From Gemmatimonas sp. (GTDB lineage: Bacteria; Gemmatimonadota; Gemmatimonadetes; Gemmatimonadales; Gemmatimonadaceae): a stretch of DNA of 64,000 nt. The notes under the pieces were generated by a model. The model had not been told where the DNA came from. It made no database searches and saw only the letters and a program-made list of their open reading frames with translations. Below, piece after piece: positions 44,090 through 52,014 of the stretch (position 1 is the first letter of the stretch; every line of letters starts with the position of its first letter). Location: NCBI GenBank assembly GCA_011390935.1, contig JAABRL010000007.1, forward strand, positions 48,398 through 112,397, in the 5' to 3' direction. Made by a program: the position numbers and the translations under genes.

Positions 44090-45381
44090 TCGGCAGCTTC
44101 GAGCAGCACGCCCTTGAGGTAGCCGGTCTCGGGGATCGTGAGCACCTCGGGGTGATCCACGGCGTGCCCGGTTACGTCGCGCACGAACAACCGGCGACCG
44201 CTATCCGCCGCCGCTGCTCGCAACATGTCGAGGAACGCGCCGAGCCCCACGTGGTGCGAGCAGCTCGCCGTGAACAGCTGCCCACTCGGCGCCAGCAGCT
44301 TCATGGCTTGCAGGTTCACATCCTTGTAGCCGCGCAGCGCCGCGTCGATCGACGCGCGTGACTTCGCAAACGCCGGCGGGTCGACCACGATCGTGTCAAA
44401 GCGTTCGCCGGCACGCTGCCATGCACGCAACACTTCGAATGCATCCCCCACCTGTGTACGCACGTTCGTATAGCCGTTGAGTGCCGCATTCTCCATGGCG
44501 CGCGCGAGCGCCGGCGCCGACACATCGACCGCCGTGACTTCGGTGGCGCCACGGGCGAGATGCAGCGCGAATGATCCGTGGTACGCAAAGCAGTCGAGCG
44601 CACGGCCACGGGCAATGCGGCCAACGAGTGCCCGGTTTTCGCGCTGATCGAGGAACGCGCCCGTCTTCTGTCCATCCCACGGTGCCGCGAGGAACTGCAC
44701 ACCGTGTTCGTGCACCGTGATCTGTTGTGGCACTGTGCCGAACAGCAGCTCCACGTCACGACTGAGTCCTTCGCGCGCGCGTGCCGACGGATCATTGCGC
44801 GCCAGGATTCCCTCGGCGTTGGTGTGTGCACGCAGCGCGTCCACGATCACATCGCGAAACGCGTCGAGACCGGCGGAGAGCAGCTGCACCACAAGCCATC
44901 GGTCGTACTGGTCCACCACCAGCGACGGCAGGCCATCTGCTTCACCATGCACGAGCCGCAGCGCCGAGGCCTGGGTACGCAGCCCAGCGCGCCGTGCGAT
45001 CGCTCGGCCGATCATGGTGTGCCACCACTGCGCCTCACCAGGACGCGCGGCCTCTGCATCGATCCAGCGCAGAGAGATTTCCGACTGCGGACTCCACAGT
45101 GCGTGTCCCAAGGGGCGCCCCTCGGGCGTGCGCAGTCGCACACACCCGGCTTCCACCGTGGGCCGTTCGACCACATCGCTGCGAAACACCCAGGGGTGCC
45201 CCTGTGCAAGCCGTGTGGCGGCCCGCGACGAGACGATCGCAATGTCGGGCCCGCTGACCCCCTCGCGTACCGTGGGGGCCGGCGCAATGCGCGCCTGGCG
45301 TGGAGCGCCGCCCGCGCGGTGCTTGCGCCGATCGATACGGGGGGGCTTGCCGCGCCCGCTGCCTTCGCGCCGCTCACTCAT
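44086..45381 (-). CDS. RlmI-like 23S rRNA (cytosine) methyltransferase
   Basis: The 431-residue protein begins with a basic tail and a PUA RNA-binding domain (RLAQGHPWVFRSDV), then an EEHEA-type middle domain. The C-terminal methyltransferase fold has RALDCFAYHGSFALHLARGA (SAM site), VTAVDVSAPAL, and the catalytic-loop region TIVVDPPAFAKSR and LFTASCSHHV. This fits RlmI/YccW, which methylates C1962-type positions of 23S rRNA. The N-terminal tail of about 40 residues is longer than in the E. coli protein. The ATG overlaps the thiE stop (ATGA). Confidence 0.85.
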   Translation of the reverse strand: MSERREGSGRGKPPRIDRRKHRAGGAPRQARIAPAPTVREGVSGPDIAIVSSRAATRLAQGHPWVFRSDVVERPTVEAGCVRLRTPEGRPLGHALWSPQSEISLRWIDAEAARPGEAQWWHTMIGRAIARRAGLRTQASALRLVHGEADGLPSLVVDQYDRWLVVQLLSAGLDAFRDVIVDALRAHTNAEGILARNDPSARAREGLSRDVELLFGTVPQQITVHEHGVQFLAAPWDGQKTGAFLDQRENRALVGRIARGRALDCFAYHGSFALHLARGATEVTAVDVSAPALARAMENAALNGYTNVRTQVGDAFEVLRAWQRAGERFDTIVVDPPAFAKSRASIDAALRGYKDVNLQAMKLLAPSGQLFTASCSHHVGLGAFLDMLRAAAADSGRRLFVRDVTGHAVDHPEVLTIPETGYLKGVLLEAAD

Positions 45382-46037
45382 GAGCGGTCGCGCACGCCAA
45401 CCCGCACCGCGTCGCGCAGTGCGCGCGCGGCCGCCTCGGGATCGGGGGTGGAGAGCACTGCTCGAATCACCGACACGCCATCGAACCCCGCGGCGGCGAT
45501 CGCGCGTGCATTGCCGAGATCGACCCCACCAATCGCAACCATGGGGCGATGGGATGAGCGCCCGAGCGCGGCGGCCTGTTCGATACCCAGGGCGGGCGCC
45601 GCATCGCGCTTGCTTGGTGTGCCGAACAGCGGCCCGACGCCCACGTAATCGGCGTCGTCGAGCTCCGCGAGCTCACCCGCGTTCGTGAGCGACGCGCCCA
45701 CGAGAAACCCGGCGGGTACAACTGTACGCGCCAGCGCGATCGGCAGGTCGCTCATACCCAGATGTACCCCCGCCGCGCCTGCCGTCACGGCAATGTCCGC
45801 ACGATCGTTCACGACGACGGGCACCGTCAGCGCGCCCACGAGTGATCGGGTCACGCGCAGCAGCTCGCGAGCGCTCGCGTCCTTGAGCCGTACCTGCACC
45901 ATTGTCACGCCGCCACGCTCGGCCGCCATCGCGCGTGCCACGAGTCCATCGATACCATCGCGCAGATCATCCGTGATCGCCACCACGGCGAGTGCGGCGC
46001 GCATCGTCTCGGCAGACCATCGCGCGGGTTTACTCAT
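45378..46037 (-). CDS. thiE: Thiamine phosphate synthase
   Basis: ThiE joins hydroxymethylpyrimidine diphosphate and thiazole phosphate to make thiamine phosphate. The 219-residue TIM barrel shows MVQVRLKDAS, VVVNDRADIAV, GVHLGMSDLP, YVGVGPLFGTPSK and MVAIGGVDLGNA. These carry the family substrate- and phosphate-binding residues. No TPP riboswitch precedes it, as it is internal to an operon. The ATG overlaps the mltG stop by eight bases. Confidence 0.92.
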   Translation of the reverse strand: MSKPARWSAETMRAALAVVAITDDLRDGIDGLVARAMAAERGGVTMVQVRLKDASARELLRVTRSLVGALTVPVVVNDRADIAVTAGAAGVHLGMSDLPIALARTVVPAGFLVGASLTNAGELAELDDADYVGVGPLFGTPSKRDAAPALGIEQAAALGRSSHRPMVAIGGVDLGNARAIAAAGFDGVSVIRAVLSTPDPEAAARALRDAVRVGVRDRS

Positions 46038-47061
46038 TGGGCATCGCCTGGCGACGACGCGCTTCGCGACGGACCATCACGATCGCCTGCTGATGCTCCT
46101 GGAATGTGCGACGAAACTCGTGATGCCCATCGGGGTGCGCCACGAAGAACAGATACGGCACGTCGGCCGGATTGAGGGAGGCCGCAAGACTCGATGCGCC
46201 CGGCGACGCGATCGGACCGGGCGGCAGACCATCGTAGCGATACGTGTTGTACGGCGAATCGACCTCGAGATGCACGAAGAGCAGACGATCGACGTGCTCC
46301 GGGAGCGCATACTGCACCGTGGGGTCCGCCTGGAGGCGCATGCCCACCTTCACACGATTCCAGTACACCGCGGCGATCGTGGGGCGCTCGTCCGCAATGC
46401 GCGCTTCTTTTTCCACGAGCGAGGCCATGGTCACCGCCTCATGGCGCGTGATGTTCAGCACCGCGAGCCGGGCGGTCCAATCATCGCGCCACACCGTCTC
46501 GAAGCGATCCAGCATGGTGCGCACCGCGGTGCGCGCACTCGTGCCCTTCGCGAACGTGTACGTATCCGGAAACAGATAGCCTTCGAGCGTGGGCGCGTCG
46601 ATGCCCAGATCGGCGCGCCACGTAGAGTCACGCACCGCCGCGTGCACCGAGTCTTCGGGTACCTCGAGCACGCCCGCGAGACGTGGCACAATGCGCCGGA
46701 GATCGAATCCCTCGGGGATGGTGACCGTAAGGACGAGTCCCTTGCCGTCAACGAGCAGGTCGAGCACTTCGCCCCATGGCTGGCCCGGCGTGAGTGCGTA
46801 CGTGCCCGCCTTGATGGCTCGATCACGCCCGCCAATCGTGGCATACCAGCGGAACATGCGCGCTGAGCGCACGACTCCGCGCGCCTCGAGCGAGTCGGCA
46901 ACGGATCGGAACGACGCGCCGGCGGGTACGGTGACCTGCATCGGTTCGCCGCTGGCGCTGTCCCCACACGCACTGATGCCGGAGGCGAGAACCCCGCACG
47001 CCAATGCACGCATCCACACGCGTGGCCGCGATCGTGCGCCGTTGTCGAGCGGCGGCGTCAC
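46030..47061 (-). CDS. mltG: Endolytic murein transglycosylase MltG
   Basis: MltG cuts nascent glycan strands in the inner membrane and so ends chain growth. The 343-residue protein has an N-terminal hydrophobic segment with a lipobox-like SGISAC, then a LysM-like domain. The YceG catalytic domain contains the Glu in MASLVEKEA and the YNTYRYDGLPPGPIASPG block. The Cys suggests a lipid anchor instead of the usual transmembrane helix. The GTG at 47061 overlaps the ruvX stop (GTGA). Confidence 0.92.
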   Translation of the reverse strand: MTPPLDNGARSRPRVWMRALACGVLASGISACGDSASGEPMQVTVPAGASFRSVADSLEARGVVRSARMFRWYATIGGRDRAIKAGTYALTPGQPWGEVLDLLVDGKGLVLTVTIPEGFDLRRIVPRLAGVLEVPEDSVHAAVRDSTWRADLGIDAPTLEGYLFPDTYTFAKGTSARTAVRTMLDRFETVWRDDWTARLAVLNITRHEAVTMASLVEKEARIADERPTIAAVYWNRVKVGMRLQADPTVQYALPEHVDRLLFVHLEVDSPYNTYRYDGLPPGPIASPGASSLAASLNPADVPYLFFVAHPDGHHEFRRTFQEHQQAIVMVRREARRRQAMPNE

Positions 47062-47537
47062 TCGGCGCTCGGTTCCGCGGCCGCGAACGGAATGACGGCC
47101 TCGCCAAGCTCCACGCCACCGCGCTCGGCCTGCAGCACCTGTTCGAGCAGAATGGCGGCGGCCAACGCATCGACATCACCTTTGCGCCCCCGCGTACTGC
47201 CGCCCTGTTCACGGACGGCACGCAAGGCGGCCGAGGTCGTGAACCGCTCGTCCACCAGTCGCACGGGGCGCGTCGTGCGACTGGCGAGTCGTGCCGCCAC
47301 GTCGCGCACCTCACGCGATCGATCCGTCTCGTTGCCGGCGGGATCGATCGGCAGACCGAACACGATCGCCTCGACCTCGAGGGCATCGGCGTGTCGCAAC
47401 AGTTCGGCAATCGGGGGGCGTTTGCCGACGCGTCGCGTGACGACGCCGGCGGGCGAGGCGAGCAATCCGAGAGCATCGCTCACAGCGAGACCGATACGTC
47501 GGTCTCCCCAGTCGATGGCAAGAGTGCGGCGGGGCAT
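47058..47537 (-). CDS. ruvX: RuvX/YqgF-type putative pre-16S rRNA nuclease
   Basis: The 159-residue RNase H-fold protein has the acidic residues in LAIDWGDRRIGLAVSD, VFGLPIDPAGNE, LVDERFTT and DVDALAAAILL. The family processes the 5' end of 16S rRNA and was earlier called a Holliday junction resolvase. A TAGCTT box lies seven bases before the ATG, again consistent with a leaderless message. It leads the ruvX-mltG-thiE-rlmI unit. Confidence 0.92.
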   Translation of the reverse strand: MPRRTLAIDWGDRRIGLAVSDALGLLASPAGVVTRRVGKRPPIAELLRHADALEVEAIVFGLPIDPAGNETDRSREVRDVAARLASRTTRPVRLVDERFTTSAALRAVREQGGSTRGRKGDVDALAAAILLEQVLQAERGGVELGEAVIPFAAAEPSAE

Positions 47538-47566
47538 GACGGGAAAGCTAGCGCAGCGCCGTGCCC

Positions 47567-48820
47567 TTAGGGCTCGTGCATGCGCTCGAAGAACTCCTGA
47601 TTCGTCTCCGTGCGCTCCATGCGTTTGAGCAGAAAGAGCATCGCGTCGTCGCTCGCCATCTCGCTCACGAAGGAGCGCAGCAGGTAGATGCGCTGCTGTT
47701 CGAACGGGGTGAGCAGCAGCTCCTCGCGTCGCGTACCCGACTTGTTCACGTCGATCGCCGGGAAGATGCGCTTGTCGGCGATCTTGCGGTCGAGCACGAG
47801 CTCCATGTTGCCGGTGCCCTTGAACTCCTCGAAGATCACATCGTCCATGCGCGAGCCCGTCTCGATGAGCGCGGTCGCGAGAATCGTGAGCGAGCCGCCC
47901 TCGGCGACGTTGCGCGCGGAGCCGAAGAAGCGCTTGGGCTTCTGCAGCGCCTGCGCTTCCACGCCACCGGACATGATCTTGCCACCCGCCGGTGCAATGG
48001 CGTTGTGGGCGCGGCCGAGCCGCGTGATGGAGTCGAGCAGGATGACCACGTCCTGTCCGCTCTCGACCAGCCGCTTGGCCTTTTCGATGACCATGTCGGC
48101 CACCTGCACGTGCCGATCGGGTTGTTCATCGAACGTGGAGCTGATCACCTCGGCCGAGGGGACGCTCGCCTGCATGTCGGTGACTTCTTCGGGCCGCTCA
48201 TCGATGAGGAGAATGATGAGCGTGATCTCGGGGTGATTGGTCGCAATCGCATTGGCCACCTGCTGGAGCAGAATGGTCTTGCCGGCTTTGGGCGGGGCCA
48301 CGATGAGGCCACGCTGCCCTTTGCCGAGCGGTGCGATGATGTCGCAGAGCCGGCAGGCGATGTCCCCGTTGGGGTGTTCGAGCCGGATGCGTTGGTCGGG
48401 GTAGCGGGGGGACAGGTTGTCGAAGGAGATCCGCTGCTTCGCCTTCTCGGGATCGAGACCGTTGATACGCTCCACCTTGAGCAACGCCAGGTAGCGCTCT
48501 CCTTCCTTCGGCGGGCGCACTTCGCCCATGACCGTGTCGCCGGTGCGCAAATCGAAGCGCTTGACCTGCGAGGGAGAGACGTAGATGTCGTCCGGGCCGT
48601 ACAGGTAGTTGAAGTCCTGTGCCCGAAGAAAACCGTAGCCTTCGGGAAGGACTTCCAACACGCCTTCCCCGTACAACGTGGTTTCCGCATCAAGCAGTGC
48701 TTGCTCGATGCGGAAGATCAGATCCTGCTTGCGCAGCCCTGATGTGTTGGTAACGTGAAGCGACGCAGCCAGAGCGAGGAGCTCGGGGACTGACTTGCGC
48801 TTCAATTCGGCGACGTGCAC
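47567..48820 (-). CDS. rho: Transcription termination factor Rho
   Basis: Rho is the hexameric RNA translocase that ends transcription. The 417-residue protein has the N-terminal helix bundle ([13 protein letters not shown]), the RNA-binding cold-shock fold ([18 protein letters not shown]), Walker A APPKAGKT, Walker [12 protein letters not shown], and the Q/R-loop regions. The final [17 protein letters not shown] block is canonical. The start is GTG at 48820. There is no long inserted domain of the sort seen in Actinobacteria. A TAGGCT box about 25 bases upstream may be its -10. Confidence 0.96.
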   Translation of the reverse strand: MHVAELKRKSVPELLALAASLHVTNTSGLRKQDLIFRIEQALLDAETTLYGEGVLEVLPEGYGFLRAQDFNYLYGPDDIYVSPSQVKRFDLRTGDTVMGEVRPPKEGERYLALLKVERINGLDPEKAKQRISFDNLSPRYPDQRIRLEHPNGDIACRLCDIIAPLGKGQRGLIVAPPKAGKTILLQQVANAIATNHPEITLIILLIDERPEEVTDMQASVPSAEVISSTFDEQPDRHVQVADMVIEKAKRLVESGQDVVILLDSITRLGRAHNAIAPAGGKIMSGGVEAQALQKPKRFFGSARNVAEGGSLTILATALIETGSRMDDVIFEEFKGTGNMELVLDRKIADKRIFPAIDVNKSGTRREELLLTPFEQQRIYLLRSFVSEMASDDAMLFLLKRMERTETNQEFFERMHEP

Positions 48821-48910
48821 GCAGCGCGACGGGAAAGAGGTGGGGAGGCGAGCCTACGCGCCATGCCCGGCCCGGTCAAATGCCAGGACGCCCCGACTTC
48901 GAACGAGAAA

Positions 48911-48984
48911 TGCGCGAGACAGGGCTCGAACCTGTGACCTTCGGCTCCGGAGGCCGACGCTCTATCCAACTGAGCTACTCGCGC
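48911..48984 (-). tRNA. tRNA-Arg (anticodon CCG)
   Basis: A complete 74-base cloverleaf on the minus strand has acceptor arms GCGCGAG/CTCGCGC and discriminator A. The anticodon loop CTCCGGA lies between CGGC-type arms, and the T loop is GTTCGAA. No CCA is encoded. Confidence 0.93.
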
Positions 48985-48993
48985 AGACTGCGA

Positions 48994-49023
48994 AGCTTAG
49001 CGACGGGAGGCCGCTCTGAGCAA
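48994..49023 (-). promoter_or_regulatory. Promoter of tRNA-Arg(CCG)
   Basis: On the minus strand, TTGCTC (49023-49018), 18 bases and TAAGCT (48999-48994) place the start a few bases before the mature tRNA 5' end. Confidence 0.6.
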
Positions 49024-49046
49024 GCGTGCCCGCAGGGGGCAGACGT

Positions 49047-49877
49047 TCAGGCGACGAGTTGCCGCTTGATTGGTGACGGTGTGACGGGCGCGCGCGTGGG
49101 GGAGCTGAACTGCGTCCGAAACTGCGCCAGCGCCTGCTCGAAGGCGTCGGGGGTCCGCAGCGTGTTGGTCCCCACGCCCAGATACCGGCGCACCATGTAG
49201 CTCAACGTGCGCCATGAAGGCAGGTCCAGCTGGGTGGCGATCGCGGTGAGCGGGACCTTCGCGGACGACAGCTGGTACACGACAAACAGCACCTTGCACC
49301 ACCCCACCAACTCCCGTGGCCCGGGGCTGCCCACCGCGTTCAGGCGATGATACAGTGTGCGCCGATTGAGGCCGAGGCCGGCGGCGATCGCCGGCACCTC
49401 GAGCGGCTCCCGGAGCCGGCGGCAGATGAACTGCACGAGAACGCGCACGTCGCGCTCCTGTCCCTCGCACATCCGGTCCGCGACCCGTACGGCGCTGCCG
49501 CGCTGCTCGGCATTCTGGAGCACACGCAACAGAACGGCTCGCGAATCATCGACATCGCGGAGCACCAGATCGGTGAGATCCGCGCGCCCGGTCTCGAGAA
49601 TGAACCGCGAGCTGAGGGTGCGCGGGTCGACGTAGCCGATGATCGGGTGGTCCGGCGCGAGCGATCGGAGGATCTCCGTGGCGCGCAGCGCTTCGTCATG
49701 CCGCGTGGGCGCGAAGGCGATCACGGTGGCCGATACCCCGCCGTCGGCGGCGGCACGTTCCGCAACGGCCACGGGATCGTCCGTGCACCACACCGTGGCG
49801 TGCCCACGCACGGCCTCGGCCAGCCGCGCATGCGCGACGCGGTCGCCCATGAGCAGGGCGACGCGACGCTCAGCCAC
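49047..49877 (-). CDS. AraC-family transcription regulator with receiver-like N-terminus
   Basis: The 276-residue protein has two parts. Residues 1-120 look like a Rossmann or degenerate receiver fold (RVALLMGDRVAHARLAEAV, then VIAFAPTRHDEAL and PIIGYVDPRTL); the phospho-acceptor Asp is not in its usual place. The last 105 residues form an AraC-type double helix-turn-helix: LEVPAIAAGLGLNRRTLYHRL, then PLTAIATQLDLPSWRTLSYMVRRYLG. The GTG at 49877 was preferred to upstream TTG and GTG codons because these would run through the tandem operator. It diverges from a lipopeptide gene, and is the obvious candidate to bind the operators at 49896 and 51806. Confidence 0.78.
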   Translation of the reverse strand: MAERRVALLMGDRVAHARLAEAVRGHATVWCTDDPVAVAERAAADGGVSATVIAFAPTRHDEALRATEILRSLAPDHPIIGYVDPRTLSSRFILETGRADLTDLVLRDVDDSRAVLLRVLQNAEQRGSAVRVADRMCEGQERDVRVLVQFICRRLREPLEVPAIAAGLGLNRRTLYHRLNAVGSPGPRELVGWCKVLFVVYQLSSAKVPLTAIATQLDLPSWRTLSYMVRRYLGVGTNTLRTPDAFEQALAQFRTQFSSPTRAPVTPSPIKRQLVA

Positions 49878-49895
49878 GGACGGCCTGAAAAGTCG

Positions 49896-49933
49896 TTGCA
49901 CACGGCGCACACCAATTGCACACGGCGCACACC
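49896..49933 (+). promoter_or_regulatory. Tandem 18-bp operator upstream of the lipopeptide gene
   Basis: Two identical copies of TTGCACACGGCGCACACC (49896-49913 and 49916-49933) have a 20-base period, about two helical turns. A near-identical pair stands upstream of the gene starting at 51728, in the same orientation relative to transcription. Size and spacing fit an AraC-type activator site. The second copy ends 52 bases before the lipopeptide ATG. Confidence 0.75.
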
Positions 49934-49985
49934 CGACTTCGCGCGGGACGCTGTACTTGTATGTCAACCCTCACCGGAGACCCCT

Positions 49986-50111
49986 ATGTCACGCACGATT
50001 CGAGTTCTCGCCGTCGCCCTGATCAGCTCCTTCGCTCTGGCCGCCTGCACCGGCTCGCCGACGGGTGTGGACGCGCCTGCCCCGGCCATGGATACGATTC
50101 CCTGGGTCTGA
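49986..50111 (+). CDS. Predicted 41-residue lipopeptide
   Basis: The product begins MSRTIRVLAVALISSFALAAC, a textbook lipoprotein signal with lipobox LAAC. Only 20 residues follow the Cys, rich in Pro, Ala and Thr and ending IPWV. It would be lipidated and anchored or released from the envelope. The small size recalls peptide pheromones cut from lipoprotein signals, but no such function is shown. CGGAG precedes the ATG. The tandem operator lies upstream, and the divergent AraC-type regulator is 108 bases away. It converges on the TPR gene with a 20-base gap. Confidence 0.72.
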   Translation: MSRTIRVLAVALISSFALAACTGSPTGVDAPAPAMDTIPWV

Positions 50112-50131
50112 CCCCGAACGTCTGCGGCTGA

Positions 50132-51376
50132 TTAGTGCTCGACCGCCGACAATCGAGCGAGCCCCCGCTGAGCCGCGGCGGGGAGTTCGCTTGGGTCCGG
50201 GGTAGGCCCCGGGGACGACAACGTGACTGACCGGGTCGCGATCTGGGTGAGCACCCGATCCAGTCGATACACAACTTCGTGGAACTCGTGCAGTTGCGCT
50301 AGGGCACGACCTTGGCGCGCGCACCGTTCGGCCGCGTCACGGCGGCCCACCGACATCCAGCCGTTCGCCAGGCCGAGCAGCCATTCGCTGCTCTCGAACG
50401 GACCCGCAGCCGCGCTGTGCTGGCGGCCGTCCCGCTCCAGCTGCTCCAGCAGGAGGTCCCGCCCGGCCGCACCCGCGGCCGGCGCGGCGGCCGATGCGAC
50501 GCTCAACCACACCCGAGGTGCCACCGCCATGCTCAGCGCCCGGGCATAGCCGTCCACCGCCTGATCAACGAATCCGGCGCGGTACGCCACCGACGCCAGA
50601 TTCGACAAAATGCCAGCGCGTTCCTCGGCCGTCACCGAGAGGTCATAGGCTCGCCAGCCATGGATCAGTGCGTCGGCCAGCGAGTTCGTGGAGAGCGCGT
50701 GGTTCATCAGCCCCCAGCGGGCGGCCGCCTCCAGCCCCGTGCCCTGCGGTGCCAGCTGCAGCGCCTCCGTGTAGAAACTCAGCTGCGCAGGCCGATTGCC
50801 TCGCATCATCGCCAGGTTCCCAAGGCCGACTAACGCATACCCCGCCACACTGGGGTAGCCGCGCTGTTGCGCCTCCGGCACCACCCCCTCATACAACGCT
50901 TCGGCCTCGCGTGTCTCGCCCAGCTGCCGCACGATGCGCGCCAGGTGATTGCACGCCGAGAGTGTGCCCGACGGATCGACCGTCGCAGCGAGTCGCCCGG
51001 CCGCAGAGACGGTGGTGTAGGCCATCTCGAAGCAACCGTCGCGCTCCATGTCCTCGGCCACCACGCGGAGCTGCTCCGCCGCGACGGCGATCGGGTCCGT
51101 CGGTGGCGGACAGTCATGACAGACGTGGGTTGGGCGACGCCCGGGTTCCGGCAGGATGCCCTCGGGGAGCGTGTCCAGGAACCACTGACGGCGTTCGGGA
51201 GGTAGCGACGCCACCCGCATGGCAATGTGGGTCACCGAAAACCACCCATGCGGCTGTGTCGGATGGCCGATCCAACGATTGCCCTCGCCTACATCGATCG
51301 TGTAGGCCTCCATCGGGAGCAGCGGTTCGCGCATCTTCACTCCGATCGCGGTGAAAAGTTCAGTCAGCCTATTCAT
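50132..51376 (-). CDS. TPR-like alpha-solenoid protein
   Basis: The 414-residue protein has an N-terminal segment of about 110 residues with a Cys/His cluster (HVCHDC). Helical repeats of TPR type follow (DGCFEMAYTTVSAAGRLA, GETREAEALYEGVVPEA, RPAQLSFYTEALQLAPQG, AGFVDQAVDGYARALS). There is no helix-turn-helix, signal peptide or enzyme motif. It probably works by protein or peptide binding in the cytoplasm. The ATG overlaps the upstream small gene by eight bases, and the pair lies downstream of the second tandem operator. I do not recognise a named family. Confidence 0.72.
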   Translation of the reverse strand: MNRLTELFTAIGVKMREPLLPMEAYTIDVGEGNRWIGHPTQPHGWFSVTHIAMRVASLPPERRQWFLDTLPEGILPEPGRRPTHVCHDCPPPTDPIAVAAEQLRVVAEDMERDGCFEMAYTTVSAAGRLAATVDPSGTLSACNHLARIVRQLGETREAEALYEGVVPEAQQRGYPSVAGYALVGLGNLAMMRGNRPAQLSFYTEALQLAPQGTGLEAAARWGLMNHALSTNSLADALIHGWRAYDLSVTAEERAGILSNLASVAYRAGFVDQAVDGYARALSMAVAPRVWLSVASAAAPAAGAAGRDLLLEQLERDGRQHSAAAGPFESSEWLLGLANGWMSVGRRDAAERCARQGRALAQLHEFHEVVYRLDRVLTQIATRSVTLSSPGPTPDPSELPAAAQRGLARLSAVEH

Positions 51377-51728
51377 GCTGCAGCCCCGGTGGCGCGTCGG
51401 TCTGGCGCGGTGGCGCCGCAGCGCGCAACCTTGCGTCTCGTTCACTGGTCGGGCGTAGCAGATGCGCTTCGCGCAGCGTCTCCATGGCATGCTCCACCGC
51501 CATCGGGCGCTCGGCAAGGGGCAGGTTGCACAGACTCACCATGAACCGAAGCCAGGCCGTGCGGTAGTCGAGCAACGCCCCCCGCATCGCCTCCGGCTCG
51601 GCGACCGATGCCTCCAGATCCCGCAGGTGCGCTGCCGCCGCAAACACTCGGCGCTCCGCCAACCACACTTCGCGGGGGGGAGGCAGCTCGGGATGGTCAT
51701 CCTCGCCGGCGTCGTCAGTGACATCCAT
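51369..51728 (-). CDS. Small helical protein upstream of the TPR gene
   Basis: The 119-residue protein starts with an acidic, Pro-rich segment (DDAGEDDHPELPPP). A helical core follows (VFAAAAHLRDLEASVAEPEAM, DYRTAWLRFMVSLCNL), then a basic, Pro-rich tail. No known family is apparent. The ATG at 51728 was chosen because the frame upstream runs into the operator region and has no ribosome-binding site. Even so, the start has only a weak leader signal. Translation is coupled to the TPR gene. Both are likely controlled from the tandem site at 51806-51843. Confidence 0.62.
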   Translation of the reverse strand: MDVTDDAGEDDHPELPPPREVWLAERRVFAAAAHLRDLEASVAEPEAMRGALLDYRTAWLRFMVSLCNLPLAERPMAVEHAMETLREAHLLRPTSERDARLRAAAPPRQTDAPPGLQHE

Positions 51729-51805
51729 AAGACACGAACGGACAGGACATGGGAAGAAGGGGGACTGCGTACACCACCAAACATCACCTCTATTCCCAAC
51801 GAGCA

Positions 51806-51843
51806 GGTGTGCGTCACGTGCAATTGGTGTGCGTCCTGTGCAA
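51806..51843 (-). promoter_or_regulatory. Second tandem 18-bp operator, upstream of the TPR operon
   Basis: Read on the minus strand, TTGCACAGGACGCACACC (51843-51826) and TTGCACGTGACGCACACC (51823-51806) repeat with the same 20-base period as the site at 49896. The consensus of all four copies is TTGCACnnGRCGCACACC. The pair ends 77 bases before the ATG at 51728. Confidence 0.75.
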
Positions 51844-52014
51844 TCGATTTCGCCAGCCTGCGAACCGGAGGCTATGTTCGGGCGTAAAACGAACATTGCC
51901 GACTCGCGAGGCAACCGTTTTCGGCGTATCGGTCACTAACCGAGTCGTCGCTTCTCGCGTGCGCCCACTGAACTGGGTGGTGCGCTGCTCCATCCCCTCC
52001 TCTCCCGACCGCGC

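Noticed and set aside
45378..46037. TPP riboswitch controlling thiE
   Set aside because: thiE overlaps mltG by eight bases and has no leader. No THI-box sequence is visible near the ruvX start.
49878..49967. Longer AraC-type protein starting at the TTG at 49967
   Set aside because: The extension would be translated through the tandem operator, giving a Cys/Arg-rich stretch. The downstream GTG gives a clean domain start.
49962..49967. TTGACA on the minus strand as a -35 for the AraC-type gene
   Set aside because: No TAnnnT-like -10 occurs 16-19 bases downstream.
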